Below, one piece after another: positions 11,700 through 21,044 of a DNA stretch of 64,000 bases; the first letter of the stretch is position 1, and each line of letters begins with the position of its first letter. The notes beneath the pieces are model-generated. The model was given only the letters and a program-made list of their open reading frames with translations, did no database searches and was not told where the DNA came from. Origin of the DNA: Pantoea cypripedii (lineage in GTDB: Bacteria > Pseudomonadota > Gammaproteobacteria > Enterobacterales > Enterobacteriaceae); contig NZ_MLJI01000001.1 in assembly GCF_002095535.1 (NCBI RefSeq), positions 2,283,832-2,347,831 of the forward strand. Reading direction: 5' to 3'. Position numbers and translations under genes: made by a program.

Positions 11700-12286
11700 G
11701 TGAACAACGTCATCAGCAACGCCAGCAGCGTTTAAAAGAACAGGTAGATGCACGTATCGCGGCAGCGAGTGAAACCCGTGGCATTCTGATTGTGTTTACC
11801 GGCAATGGTAAAGGCAAAACCACCGCAGCATTTGGCACCGCATTGCGCGCCTGTGGTCATGGCAAAAAAGCGGCGGCGATTCAGTTCATTAAAGGTGAAT
11901 GGCCCAACGGCGAGCGCAATCTGCTGGAGCAACATGGGGTGGAGTTTCAGGTGATGGCAACGGGTTTCACCTGGGAAACGCAGAACCGGGCCACCGATAC
12001 CGCTGCCTGCCAGCAGGTGTGGCAACATGCGCAACGCATGCTGGCGGATCCGCAGTTGGATCTGGTGATTCTTGATGAGATCACCTACATGGTCAGCATG
12101 GATTATCTGGATCTGGATGAATTGGTGACGGCTTTAATCGAGCGGCCACTGGAGCAAACGGTAATCATTACCGGTCGCGGTTGTCACCGTACATTACTGG
12201 AGATGGCGGATACCGTGACGGAGATGCGCCCGGTGAAACACGCGTTTGATGCCGGGATTCAGGCTCAACAGGGCATTGACTGGTAA
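11696..12286 (+). CDS. btuR: Cob(I)yrinic acid a,c-diamide adenosyltransferase
   Basis: Transfers the adenosyl group of ATP to cobalt of corrinoids to make adenosylcobalamin precursors. 196 residues (E. coli BtuR 196). P-loop GNGKGKTTAAFG near residue 36, LVILDEITYMVSMDYLD Walker B-like stretch, and C-terminal TGRGCHRTLLEMADTVTEM. ATGA overlap with yciK; followed by a shared terminator. Confidence 0.97.
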   Translation: MSEQRHQQRQQRLKEQVDARIAAASETRGILIVFTGNGKGKTTAAFGTALRACGHGKKAAAIQFIKGEWPNGERNLLEQHGVEFQVMATGFTWETQNRATDTAACQQVWQHAQRMLADPQLDLVILDEITYMVSMDYLDLDELVTALIERPLEQTVIITGRGCHRTLLEMADTVTEMRPVKHAFDAGIQAQQGIDW

Positions 12287-12293
12287 AAACAAC

Positions 12294-12316
12294 TGACGCC
12301 GCAAAAGCGGCGTCAA
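12294..12316. terminator. btuR/rluB bidirectional terminator
   Basis: Perfect 9-bp hairpin TGACGCCGC/GCGGCGTCA with an AAAA loop between converging genes; the T-tract on each side is short. Confidence 0.75.
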
Positions 12317-12324
12317 TTATTCAA

Positions 12325-13197
12325 TCAGGAACCGCGTTTACTGCTACGACGTGGCGAGTTGCTGACCTGGCTGTGACGTTTCACTGCACGGCGAATCTGG
12401 TTCGCTTTGGTGCGGCGACGATCTTTTTCCACCGCCACTTTGGTCACCGTCTCTTCCGGCATCTCAACCAGGGTACGCAGATAGTTTACCGCTGGTAATT
12501 CCAGCTCCATCCAGCCACCGCGCGGCAGGCCTTTAGGCAGTTGGATATCGCCATAACGCACACGCATCAGACGGCTCACCTGCACGCCGACCGCTTCCCA
12601 TAAACGACGTACTTCACGGTTACGGCCTTCGGTCAGCGTCACGTTGTACCACTGGTTGATACCTTCACCGCCTGCGAAGCGCAGCGTTTTGAACGCCGCA
12701 GGACCGTCTTCCAGCTGCACACCTTTGCTCAGCTGACGAATTTTATCATCGCCGACTTCACCGAACACGCGCACCGCGTATTCGCGTTCAACTTCGCGGC
12801 TCGGGTGCATCAGGCGGTTCGCCAGTTCACCATCGGTGGTGAACAGCATCAGGCCGCAGGTATTTACATCCAGACGACCGACAGCTATCCAGCGCGATCC
12901 ACGCAGGCGCGGCAGACGGTCAAACACCGTCGGACGCCCTTCCGGATCGTTACGGGTGCAGAGTTCACCTTCGGGTTTGTAATACGCCAGCACCCGACAC
13001 ACTTCAGTGGTGGATTCAGCGATGGAAACCACATGGCCATCAATACGGATTTTCAGGGATTTATCATTTTCGATGCGATCGCCCAGCGTCGCCAGTTTGC
13101 CATCAACGCTGACGCGTCCGGCAGAAATCATTGTTTCGATTTCGCGGCGCGAACCATGACCGGCACGCGCTAATACTTTCTGTAGTTTTTCGCTCAT
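12325..13197 (-). CDS. rluB: 23S rRNA pseudouridine(2605) synthase
   Basis: RsuA-family pseudouridine synthase modifying U2605 of 23S rRNA. 290 residues: N-terminal S4 RNA-binding domain ([19 protein letters not shown]), catalytic domain with the aspartate motif [30 protein letters not shown], and a basic C-terminal tail ([18 protein letters not shown]...) as in RluB. A hairpin-forming sequence (GATACAG/CTGTATC, 13246-13284) lies in its leader. Confidence 0.96.
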   Translation of the reverse strand: MSEKLQKVLARAGHGSRREIETMISAGRVSVDGKLATLGDRIENDKSLKIRIDGHVVSIAESTTEVCRVLAYYKPEGELCTRNDPEGRPTVFDRLPRLRGSRWIAVGRLDVNTCGLMLFTTDGELANRLMHPSREVEREYAVRVFGEVGDDKIRQLSKGVQLEDGPAAFKTLRFAGGEGINQWYNVTLTEGRNREVRRLWEAVGVQVSRLMRVRYGDIQLPKGLPRGGWMELELPAVNYLRTLVEMPEETVTKVAVEKDRRRTKANQIRRAVKRHSQVSNSPRRSSKRGS

Positions 13198-14018
13198 TGA
13201 GCTGCCTCGTTGTCGCCTTCCCAGGCGTCGTGGTAAGAAGGTACAGATACAGGGATTACCAGTTCCCGTATCGGAATCTGTATCACCCGCGCGACATCAG
13301 CTGTCAGGTCGGCAGGCGGCCCGCGATTTTACACTAAGCATAGCAGCGTTAACACCTTTTCCTTTGCTGCCGATAATAATGGCCGCAGCCAGGTCTGGCT
13401 ATTTTATCAGCAAACCCCATACATTCGTCTTACTGATAGATCGCACCCACCACACCTCCCCTGCCGCAACTCAAGCCCCTGAATTTTTGTTATTTTAAAA
13501 TGCGTTATTTCTGCGACAACTTAGCGGTACTTAAACAACCTGATACATTAGCCGCTTTCAAGACTGATCCGATAGCAGAGGCATCCAGACTTACAGATAA
13601 TCACCAATACATAGACTGAAATACATAGACAAAACAGCATAAAAACTAAATAAGTGGGTTAATTAAGACTTATCAGATCACCAAATAAAAATTATCAGCT
13701 TATTAATATTTCACGTTGGATTAAGTCTCTATTTTCTGAATTATTTTCCATGAATTAAAATTGATGAATTGTTCTGAATAAAAAACTGTGTAAAATTTGA
13801 ACCTGAAATTCGATGCATCGTGATAATAAAAACATTATCCTGACAATTTAGATTTAATTTCCTAACAGTTTGTTAACGATCATCGTGTAATTTCATTGAT
13901 AATATAAACCGGCGCGCGCGGGAGTTGTTGCGTTAATTCATTCAGGTACGAATTAAACTTGCATGCCAAAAATCTTCACCAGGGATTTTACCGGCATGCC
14001 TGAATAAAGATCACTATC
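13198..14018. other. Intergenic region upstream of rluB and the lipoprotein gene
   Basis: 821 nt with no supported gene. The left part holds the rluB leader with its GATACAG/CTGTATC inverted repeat. From about 13480 to 13900 the DNA is strongly AT-rich compared with its surroundings, then turns into a short GC-rich patch (13911-13925). E. coli has yciQ in this interval; here it is absent. The AT-rich tract is a likely H-NS-type silenced promoter, by inference only. Confidence 0.5.
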
Positions 14019-14675
14019 ATGAGAACTTCTCTGCTTTGGCCTGCGCTCGCGTCGCTGGCACTGAGCGGTTGTTCCGTGGGCCATACTGAGTATAGTCGTG
14101 CGGCGCTGCAACACGTTGATATGAGCGTGACCGGCATCCCGACGGTACTGGGTTTAGGTGTCCTCGGCACAACCATCCCCTTAACGCCAGAATACAGCCT
14201 GACGGCCGCTCACGTAGCCACCACCGCCGTTCAGCGTGTAAAGGCGTATCATCCTTATTGTGATGTTGCCATTATTTATCACAAAAACGATCCTAAGACG
14301 TTGGTTAAATTCCGCAAAAGTGCCATTGGCGAACCGATTAAGATGTACGGTTACAGTTTTATTTCTGCCATGCCGGTTGAGTCAAATGGTGTGAATTTAG
14401 CGCGTACCGCAATCAATAATCACTGGAATAAAAAACCCTGCGTGGCGATGGCGACAAATGCTGGCGTGGTTCAGGGAATGTCAGGTGGTGCGGTATATAA
14501 TGCCGACCAGACCATGGCGGGCGTTATTGTCGGCTATAGCCATGAAATCGATAATGTGCGCAGTGGTAAAACGGTATTGAAAGATGTATCGCTCTATATT
14601 CCGTATGGCGAATTCAGAACCTGGCTGGAAACCAATATTAGCCAGACGCCGGAGACGACGCCTGGCCACGCCTAA
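14019..14675 (+). CDS. Putative lipoprotein with trypsin-like serine peptidase signature
   Basis: 218 residues. An N-terminal lipoprotein signal ends in the lipobox LSGC (Cys18), so the product is probably lipidated. Residues about 60-66 read LTAAHVA, the His-box of chymotrypsin-fold proteases; CDVAIIYH may supply the Asp; VVQGMSGGAVYNADQTMAGVIVGY carries a GxSGGxV serine box. Only two cysteines remain besides Cys18. Not recognised as a named protein; activity is an inference from the triad-like spacing. It replaces yciQ at this locus and its stop abuts the yciO stop. Ribosome site is weak. Confidence 0.8.
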   Translation: MRTSLLWPALASLALSGCSVGHTEYSRAALQHVDMSVTGIPTVLGLGVLGTTIPLTPEYSLTAAHVATTAVQRVKAYHPYCDVAIIYHKNDPKTLVKFRKSAIGEPIKMYGYSFISAMPVESNGVNLARTAINNHWNKKPCVAMATNAGVVQGMSGGAVYNADQTMAGVIVGYSHEIDNVRSGKTVLKDVSLYIPYGEFRTWLETNISQTPETTPGHA

Positions 14676-15296
14676 TTACTGGAAGGGGCGAATATCACCG
14701 ACACCTTCGCGCACGATGACGGGAGCATCGCTGGTGAGATCGACCACCGTGGTCGGCTGTTGTCCCAGCGTACCGCCATCGATGATCAGATCGACCAGTT
14801 TGCCAATGCTGTGCTGGATTTCTTCCGGATCGGATTCGGTAAAGTCATTACCCGGCAGCATCAACGAAGTCGACATCATCGGCTCATTGAGTGCCTCCAG
14901 CAGCGCCAGCGCCACCGGATTTGAAGGCACACGCAAACCAATGGTCTTACGTTTATCGTTCATTAAACGACGCGGAACTTCTTTGGTGGCTTTCAAAATA
15001 AAGGTGTAGTTACCGGGCGTATTATTTTTGATGAGACGAAACGCCGAGTTATCTACCTGCGAGTAAGTCGAGAGTTCTGACAGATCGCGACACATCAGGG
15101 TGAAATTGTGGTGGCCATCCAGCTGTCGGATACGGCAGATGCGCTCCATGGCATTTTTCTCTTCGAGACGGCACCCCAGCGCATAACCGGAATCGGTCGG
15201 ATAGACAATAACCCCGCCTTTATTGAGATAGTCAACCGCCTGGTTGACCAGACGCGGCTGCGGATTATCCGGGTGAATATGGAACAGTTGACTCAT
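14676..15296 (-). CDS. yciO: YciO, Sua5/YrdC-family protein
   Basis: 206 residues of the YrdC-like dsRNA/nucleotide-binding fold, paralogous to the threonylcarbamoyladenylate synthase TsaC. Visible family features: GGVIVYPTDSGYALGC, KNNTPGNYTFILKAT, TIGLRVPSNPVALALL, and the C-terminal TTVVDLTSDAPVIVREG. In E. coli YciO is not the essential tRNA t6A enzyme; its role is uncertain. Probably co-transcribed with rnm, 12 nt upstream. Confidence 0.93.
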   Translation of the reverse strand: MSQLFHIHPDNPQPRLVNQAVDYLNKGGVIVYPTDSGYALGCRLEEKNAMERICRIRQLDGHHNFTLMCRDLSELSTYSQVDNSAFRLIKNNTPGNYTFILKATKEVPRRLMNDKRKTIGLRVPSNPVALALLEALNEPMMSTSLMLPGNDFTESDPEEIQHSIGKLVDLIIDGGTLGQQPTTVVDLTSDAPVIVREGVGDIRPFQ

Positions 15297-15308
15297 AAAA
15301 ACCTCATA

Positions 15309-16193
15309 TCACCTGTCTGCTGGAACCAGATCAGGCGCAAGTGCAGGAAAACGTTCCCAGATCGGTTCAACACCGCCGGGTAACCACAACTTACGCCCCA
15401 ACTCGATCCACGGACAGGGTTGGTGAAAATCAGATCCCTGCGACGCCGCCAGTTGATGATCGCGGGCATAGGTTGCCAGCTGACTGCGTTCATTAGGTGC
15501 CTGCTGGCATTGCGCCACTTCCATCGCGTCACCGCCCACCTCTGCGAAATGGGCGATCAGTCGTCTCAGCCATTTGCCGGATAGACCATAACGCCCCGGG
15601 TGAGCCAGCACGGCATAGCCACCGGAATCATGAATTGCATCAATGGCTTGTTTAATTGTACACCATTGTGGCGGCACATAACCGGTTTTACCGCGTGCCA
15701 GGTAGTTCTTAAACACCTGGGCCAGGTTGTCCGCTTTACCGATTTCCACTAAATAGCGGGCAAAATGACCACGGGTAATCACCCCACCCTGCGCCAGCCG
15801 TTGCGCTCCTGCCAGCGCATCAGGAATACGTGCACGCTCCAGGCGCTCGGCAATCAGCAGCGCCCGTTCCACCCGGCATTGATGTTGTTGCGCCAGAAAT
15901 TGCGTCAGTTGCGGATGCTGGCAATCCACATGCAGCCCAACGATGTGGATTTCATGGTTCTCCCACAACGTGGAAGCTTCCAGTCCGGCCACCACCTTGA
16001 GCGGTAGCGCCTGCTCCAGCGCCGTTAATTGTGCTTCCGCCACCCCGGCAACGGTGTCGTGATCGGTAATGGCGAGCACACCAACACGCATTTCTGCCGC
16101 GCGCTGCACCAGCGCCGCCGGGGTGAGCAGGCCATCAGACGCCAGGGTATGGCTGTGTAAATCGTAAAGGGGAAAACGGGGGATGTCCGTCAA
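15309..16193 (-). CDS. rnm: RNase AM, PHP-domain 5'-3' exonuclease (TrpH/YciV)
   Basis: 294 residues with PHP metal-binding motifs: YDLHSHTLASDG, ITDHDTVAG, GLEASTLWENHEIHIVGL, VLAHPGRYG and SQGSDFH. The E. coli homologue (formerly TrpH/YciV) is a 5'-3' exonuclease that trims 5' ends of rRNAs and acts on 3',5'-pAp-like ends. Divergent from the trp operon. The start MTDIPRFPLYDLHSHT fits the family. Confidence 0.94.
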   Translation of the reverse strand: MTDIPRFPLYDLHSHTLASDGLLTPAALVQRAAEMRVGVLAITDHDTVAGVAEAQLTALEQALPLKVVAGLEASTLWENHEIHIVGLHVDCQHPQLTQFLAQQHQCRVERALLIAERLERARIPDALAGAQRLAQGGVITRGHFARYLVEIGKADNLAQVFKNYLARGKTGYVPPQWCTIKQAIDAIHDSGGYAVLAHPGRYGLSGKWLRRLIAHFAEVGGDAMEVAQCQQAPNERSQLATYARDHQLAASQGSDFHQPCPWIELGRKLWLPGGVEPIWERFPALAPDLVPADR

Positions 16194-16260
16194 GATAACT
16201 CCAGCAACTGCATGAACCGGCAGGCATGATAACGATTTTGCCCTGAACTGAAAAAGGGTA

Positions 16261-16296
16261 TTGACTTTTTTCAGCCGAACCAGTTAACTAGTACAC
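16261..16296 (+). promoter_or_regulatory. trp promoter and TrpR operator
   Basis: -35 TTGACT (16261-16266), 17-bp spacer, -10 TTAACT (16284-16289). The -10 lies inside GAACCAGTTAACTAGTACAC (16277-16296), which differs from the E. coli trp operator core by one or two positions in the left arm, so TrpR repression is expected. Confidence 0.92.
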
Positions 16297-16323
16297 AAGT
16301 TCACACGTAACGGGTATTTAATC

Positions 16324-16407
16324 ATGGCTGTTGTTCATACGCATTCAAATGGTTGGTGGCGCGATGTTCCCGAACACGGGCGACGTCGTCGTGCACAACT
16401 TGCGTAA
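16324..16407 (+). CDS. trpL: trp operon leader peptide
   Basis: 27-residue attenuation peptide starting MAVVHTHSNGWWRDVPEHG, with tandem Trp codons at residues 11-12. Stalling there when charged tRNA-Trp is scarce favours the antiterminator; otherwise the hairpin at 16426-16452 ends transcription. Longer than the 14-residue E. coli peptide, with an Arg-rich C-terminus (RRRR). The GGTTGGTGGCGC core is identical to E. coli. Confidence 0.9.
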   Translation: MAVVHTHSNGWWRDVPEHGRRRRAQLA

Positions 16408-16425
16408 ACGCTGTGCAGATACCTA

Positions 16426-16452
16426 AGCCCGCCACCGAGCGGGCTTTTTTTT
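16426..16452 (+). terminator. trp attenuator
   Basis: AGCCCGC/GCGGGCT hairpin followed by eight T residues, 18 nt after the trpL stop codon and 24 nt before trpE: the Rho-independent attenuator. Confidence 0.93.
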
Positions 16453-16475
16453 GAGCTAAATTCAGAGAAATCATC

Positions 16476-18038
16476 ATGCCAAATGCGAAACCTACATTGA
16501 AGTTGATTACCGGCACCGCGCCCTACCGCGAAGATCCGGCCGCAGTGTTTCATCAGTTATGCGGCGCACGTCCGGCAACCTTGCTGCTCGAATCCGCTGA
16601 TATCGACAGTAAACGTAACCTGAAAAGCCTGTTAATCGTTGATAGTGCTCTGCGTATTAGCGCGCTGGGCAACGTGGTCACTATTCAGGCGCTGTCGGAA
16701 AATGGCCGGGCGTTGCTGGCGCTGCTGGATGAAGCGCTGCCACAGACGGTGCGTATTGAAGTGCGTCCGGATGGCCGCGAGCTGCACTTCCCACAGCCTC
16801 GGGATTTGCAGGATGAAGATTCCCGTTTGAAAGCGCTGTCGGTGTTTGATGCGCTGCGCCTGATCCCCCAACTGGTGCAAAGTCCGGTGGAAGAACGTGA
16901 AGCCATGTTCCTCGGCGGGTTGTTTGCTTACGACCTGGTGGCAGGATTTGAAGATCTGCCTGAATTGCAGAATGACCAGCGCTGCCCGGACTATTGCTTC
17001 TATCTGGCTGAGACCCTGCTGGTGATTGACCATCAGGAACGCAGCGCCCGTCTGCAGGCCAGCCTGTTCTGCCCGTTCACCAGCGAGTTCCAGCGTCTGC
17101 AAAGCCGTATCGAACAATTACGCGGACAGATGACGCAGGCCGCCCCCGCTCTGCCGGTGCAGACAGTGGAACATATGGTGTTAAGCACCAACCAAAGCGA
17201 CGAGGTTTACTGCAACGTTGTCAGAGAAATGCAGGAAGCGATTCGCATTGGTGAAATTTTCCAGGTGGTGCCTTCACGCCGCTTCTCACTGCCGTGCCCG
17301 TCACCGCTGGCCGCTTATGACACGCTGAAGAACAGCAACCCCAGCCCGTATATGTTCTTTATGCAGGACCAGGATTTCGCGCTGTTCGGTGCCTCACCGG
17401 AAAGCTCGCTGAAATACGACGCCACCAGCCGCCAGATTGAAATCTATCCGATTGCCGGTACCCGCCCGCGCGGCCGCCATGCTGATGGCTCGCTGGATCG
17501 CGACCTGGATAGCCGTATCGAGCTGGAAATGCGGACTGACCATAAAGAGCTGGCCGAGCATCTGATGCTGGTGGATCTGGCGCGTAACGATCTGGCGCGC
17601 ATCTGCGTACCTGGCAGTCGTTATGTGGCCGACCTGACCAGCGTGGATCGCTACACCTTTGTGATGCATCTGGTCTCACGCGTAGTCGGTACGCTGCGTC
17701 ATGATCTTGACGTGCTGCACGCTTATCGCGCCGTGATGAATATGGGCACCCTGAGCGGCGCACCCAAAGTGCGCGCCATGCAACTGATTGCCAATGCCGA
17801 AGGCACCCGCCGCGGCAGCTACGGCGGCGCTGTGGGTTACTTCACCGCGCATGGCGATCTCGACACCTGCATCGTGATCCGTTCGGCCTGGGTAGAGGAT
17901 GGTGTTGCCACCGTGCAGGCCGGGGCCGGTGTGGTGCTGGATTCGCAACCCCAGGCGGAAGCCGATGAAAGCCGTAATAAAGCCCGCGCCGTGCTGCGCG
18001 CCATTGCCACCGCCCATCACTGCAAGGAGATTTTCTGA
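16476..18038 (+). CDS. trpE: Anthranilate synthase component I
   Basis: Converts chorismate and ammonia (from TrpG) to anthranilate. 520 residues, as in E. coli. The Trp feedback site is visible as [10 protein letters not shown] near residue 38; the chorismate-binding domain contains [38 protein letters not shown] and [12 protein letters not shown]. First structural gene of the operon; its TGA overlaps the trpG ATG (TGATG), a sign of translational coupling. Confidence 0.98.
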   Translation: MPNAKPTLKLITGTAPYREDPAAVFHQLCGARPATLLLESADIDSKRNLKSLLIVDSALRISALGNVVTIQALSENGRALLALLDEALPQTVRIEVRPDGRELHFPQPRDLQDEDSRLKALSVFDALRLIPQLVQSPVEEREAMFLGGLFAYDLVAGFEDLPELQNDQRCPDYCFYLAETLLVIDHQERSARLQASLFCPFTSEFQRLQSRIEQLRGQMTQAAPALPVQTVEHMVLSTNQSDEVYCNVVREMQEAIRIGEIFQVVPSRRFSLPCPSPLAAYDTLKNSNPSPYMFFMQDQDFALFGASPESSLKYDATSRQIEIYPIAGTRPRGRHADGSLDRDLDSRIELEMRTDHKELAEHLMLVDLARNDLARICVPGSRYVADLTSVDRYTFVMHLVSRVVGTLRHDLDVLHAYRAVMNMGTLSGAPKVRAMQLIANAEGTRRGSYGGAVGYFTAHGDLDTCIVIRSAWVEDGVATVQAGAGVVLDSQPQAEADESRNKARAVLRAIATAHHCKEIF

Positions 18039-18619
18039 TGGCCGATATCCTGCTGCTCGATAATATCGACTCCTTTACTTACAACCTCGTTGATCAGCTG
18101 CGGACCTTCGGCCACAACGTGGTGATCTACCGTAACAATCTGCCCGCCGAACTGCTGATTGAGCGTTTGCAGCAGATGGAAAACCCGGTGCTGATGTTGT
18201 CTCCCGGCCCAGGCGCACCGAAAGATGCCGGTTGTATGCCTGAACTGTTGCAGACGTTACGCGGCCGCCTGCCGATTATCGGCATCTGCCTCGGACATCA
18301 GGCGATTGTTGAAGCCTACGGCGGTCATGTCGGCCAGGCGGGTGAGATTCTGCACGGGAAAGCCTCGTCGATTACCCATGATGGCATCGGCATGTTTGCC
18401 GGCCTGAGCAATCCGCTGCCGGTCGCGCGTTACCACTCGCTGGTTGGCAGCAATACCCCCGCTGAACTGACGGTAAATGCCAGCTATAACGGCATGGTGA
18501 TGGCTGTGCGCCACGATGCCGACCGCGTGTGCGGTTTCCAGTTCCATCCTGAATCTATTCTGACCACCCAGGGCGCACGTTTGTTAGAACAAACGCTGGC
18601 CTGGGCGCTGGCGAAGTAA
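18038..18619 (+). CDS. trpG: Anthranilate synthase component II (glutamine amidotransferase)
   Basis: Class I glutamine amidotransferase delivering ammonia to TrpE. 193 residues: oxyanion strand SPGPGAP, nucleophile Cys in GICLGHQAI (about residue 84), and catalytic His/Glu in [13 protein letters not shown]. In E. coli this domain is fused to TrpD; here it is a free-standing protein, as in Serratia and Erwinia relatives. The stop codon is 10 nt before the trpD ATG and in another frame. Confidence 0.97.
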   Translation: MADILLLDNIDSFTYNLVDQLRTFGHNVVIYRNNLPAELLIERLQQMENPVLMLSPGPGAPKDAGCMPELLQTLRGRLPIIGICLGHQAIVEAYGGHVGQAGEILHGKASSITHDGIGMFAGLSNPLPVARYHSLVGSNTPAELTVNASYNGMVMAVRHDADRVCGFQFHPESILTTQGARLLEQTLAWALAK

Positions 18620-18629
18620 TAGGGAGATA

Positions 18630-19631
18630 ATGATGCAAGCTATTCTGGAAAAACTTTATCAGGCCCAGACACTGACCCAGGCCGAGAGCCATCAGCTGTT
18701 TAGCGCCATTATTACCGGTCAGCTGGAACCCACCCAGCTGGCAGCCGCGTTAATCGCCATGAAAGTACGTGGCGAGCGCCCGGAAGAGATCGCCGGTGCC
18801 GCCTCCGCGCTGCTGGAAGATGCCAAACCCTTCCCGCGTCCGGATTACACCTTTGCCGATATTGTCGGCACCGGTGGCGATGGCAGCAACAGTATCAATA
18901 TTTCCACGGCCAGTGCTTTTGTCGCGGCCACCTGTGGGCTGAAAGTGGCGAAACATGGCAACCGCAGCGTGTCGAGCAAGTCCGGTTCGTCCGACCTGCT
19001 GGCAGCGTTCGGTATCAATCTGGATATGCCAGCAGAACAGGCGCGGCGTGCGCTGGATGATCTGAATGTGTGTTTCCTGTTTGCCCCGCAGTATCACAGC
19101 GGTTTCCGCCATGCGATGCCGGTGCGCCAGCAGTTGAAAACCCGCACGCTGTTTAACGTACTGGGTCCGTTGATCAATCCGGCGCGTCCACCGCTGGCGG
19201 TGATCGGTGTCTATAGCCCGGAGCTGGTGCTGCCCATCGCCCAGACGCTGAAAGTGCTCGGCTATCAGCGTGCAGCCGTGGTGCATGGCGGCGGTATGGA
19301 TGAAGTTGCGCTGCACAGTCCGACCCAGGTAGCGGAGCTGCGCGACGGTGAAATCACCGGTTATCAGCTAACCCCGGAAGACTTTGGTTTCCGTTACCAC
19401 GACAAAGAAGCGCTGGCGGGCGGCACCCCGGAAGAAAACCGTGACATTCTGACGCGTTTACTCCAGGGTAAAGGCCAGCAAGCCCACGAGGAAGCCGTGG
19501 CGGTCAACGTGGCGATGTTGCTGAAAGTATTTGGTAATGAAGATTTGCGTGACAATGCGCAGCGTGCCCTTACCGCGATTCGCAGCGGCCAGGCATACGA
19601 ACGCGTTGTCGCCCTGGCAGCGAGAGGATGA
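18630..19631 (+). CDS. trpD: Anthranilate phosphoribosyltransferase
   Basis: Adds phosphoribosyl from PRPP to anthranilate. 333 residues; PRPP/Mg-binding motif [33 protein letters not shown], and C-terminal [19 protein letters not shown]. Equivalent to the C-terminal two-thirds of the fused E. coli TrpGD. An in-frame second ATG follows immediately; AGGGAGAT upstream fits either. Its TGA lies 1 nt before the trpCF ATG. Confidence 0.97.
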   Translation: MMQAILEKLYQAQTLTQAESHQLFSAIITGQLEPTQLAAALIAMKVRGERPEEIAGAASALLEDAKPFPRPDYTFADIVGTGGDGSNSINISTASAFVAATCGLKVAKHGNRSVSSKSGSSDLLAAFGINLDMPAEQARRALDDLNVCFLFAPQYHSGFRHAMPVRQQLKTRTLFNVLGPLINPARPPLAVIGVYSPELVLPIAQTLKVLGYQRAAVVHGGGMDEVALHSPTQVAELRDGEITGYQLTPEDFGFRYHDKEALAGGTPEENRDILTRLLQGKGQQAHEEAVAVNVAMLLKVFGNEDLRDNAQRALTAIRSGQAYERVVALAARG

Positions 19632-19632
19632 G

Positions 19633-21000
19633 ATGAGCATTAAGGGAACCGTGTTAGAAAAAATTGTGCTGGATAAAGCCGAATGGGTGGAAGCGCGCAA
19701 AGCGCAGCAGCCACTGACGACCTTCCAGAACAGCCTGCAACCGGCCGAACGCCATTTTTACGATGCGCTGCGCGGCACGCGTACCGCTTTTATTCTGGAA
19801 TGCAAAAAAGCGTCCCCGTCGAAGGGTTTGATTCGCGAAGACTTTGATCCCGCCACCATCGCTGGCGTCTATCGTCATTATGCTTCTGCGGTATCAGTGC
19901 TGACCGATGAGAAATACTTCCAGGGCAACTTCGAATTCCTGCCCATCGTCAGTGCAGCGATTACCCAGCCGGTACTGTGCAAAGATTTTATCATCGATCC
20001 TTACCAGATTTATCTGGCGCGTCATTATCAGGCCGATGCCATCCTGCTGATGCTGTCGGTGCTGGATGATGATCAGTATCGCCAGCTGGCTGCCGTGGCC
20101 CATAGCCTGAAAATGGGCATTCTGACTGAAGTCAGCAATGAAGAAGAGCTGGAGCGCGCCATTGCACTGGAAGCGAAGGTGGTCGGTATCAATAACCGCG
20201 ACCTGCGCGATCTGTCGATTGACCTGAATCGTACACGTCAGTTGGCCCCCCGTCTCGGCCATGGCGTAACGGTGATTAGCGAGTCCGGCATTCATAACTA
20301 TGCCCAGGTACGTGAGCTGAGCCATTTCGCGAACGGTTTCCTGATCGGTTCCGCTCTGATGGAAGAAGACGATCTCAATGCTGCGGTACGTCGCGTGCTG
20401 ATGGGTGCGAACAAAGTATGTGGCCTGACGCGCGCGGAAGATGCCCGCGTCGCACATGAAGCCGGTGCTATCTACGGCGGCGTGATTTTTGCGGCCGGTT
20501 CACCGCGCCAGGTCAGCACTGAACAGGCTCAGGCAGTGATTGCTGCCGCACCATTGAAGTACGTCGGCGTATTCCGTAACAACAGCATCAGTGACATTGT
20601 CACGCAGGTTACGGCACTCAATTTATTTGCGGTTCAGTTGCATGGTGATGAAAACCCGGCGTTTGTTGCCGAATTACGCCAGACGCTGCCTGCTAATGTG
20701 CAGATCTGGAAAGCACTCAGCATCAAGGATGCGTTGCCTGCTCGCGACTGGCCACACGTCGACCGTTATGTCTTTGATAATGGCCAGGGTGGCACCGGTC
20801 AGCGTTTCGACTGGTCACTGTTGCAGGGCCAGAAACTGGACAACGTGCTGCTGGCCGGTGGATTAAGCGCCGACAACTGCGTCGAAGCCGCACAGCTCGG
20901 CTGTGCCGGTCTTGATTTCAACTCTGGTGTGGAATCGGCCCCTGGCATTAAAGATGCCAGCAAGATCGCCGCAGTATTCCGCACATTACGCGCCTATTAA
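19633..21000 (+). CDS. trpC: Bifunctional indole-3-glycerol-phosphate synthase / phosphoribosylanthranilate isomerase
   Basis: 455 residues (E. coli 453), two fused TIM barrels. N-terminal [60 protein letters not shown]-terminal PRAI (TrpF): [18 protein letters not shown] with catalytic Cys, [30 protein letters not shown]. The frame extends upstream into trpD, but the ATG at 19633, preceded by GAGAGGATGAG, gives the canonical start. Confidence 0.97.
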   Translation: MSIKGTVLEKIVLDKAEWVEARKAQQPLTTFQNSLQPAERHFYDALRGTRTAFILECKKASPSKGLIREDFDPATIAGVYRHYASAVSVLTDEKYFQGNFEFLPIVSAAITQPVLCKDFIIDPYQIYLARHYQADAILLMLSVLDDDQYRQLAAVAHSLKMGILTEVSNEEELERAIALEAKVVGINNRDLRDLSIDLNRTRQLAPRLGHGVTVISESGIHNYAQVRELSHFANGFLIGSALMEEDDLNAAVRRVLMGANKVCGLTRAEDARVAHEAGAIYGGVIFAAGSPRQVSTEQAQAVIAAAPLKYVGVFRNNSISDIVTQVTALNLFAVQLHGDENPAFVAELRQTLPANVQIWKALSIKDALPARDWPHVDRYVFDNGQGGTGQRFDWSLLQGQKLDNVLLAGGLSADNCVEAAQLGCAGLDFNSGVESAPGIKDASKIAAVFRTLRAY

Positions 21001-21008
21001 TTTCTCTT

Positions 21009-21024
21009 GCCCGCCGGAGCGGGC
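21009..21024 (+). other. Hairpin in the trpC-trpB gap
   Basis: GCCCGC-CGGA-GCGGGC perfect 6-bp stem in the 44-nt gap, not followed by a U-tract, so probably an RNA stability or processing element rather than a terminator. Confidence 0.5.
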
Positions 21025-21044
21025 TGGATAAGGAAGATGAGAAG

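Noticed and set aside
13246..13284. GATACAG/CTGTATC repeat in the rluB leader as a riboswitch
   Set aside because: Only a short hairpin is seen; no known riboswitch core could be matched.
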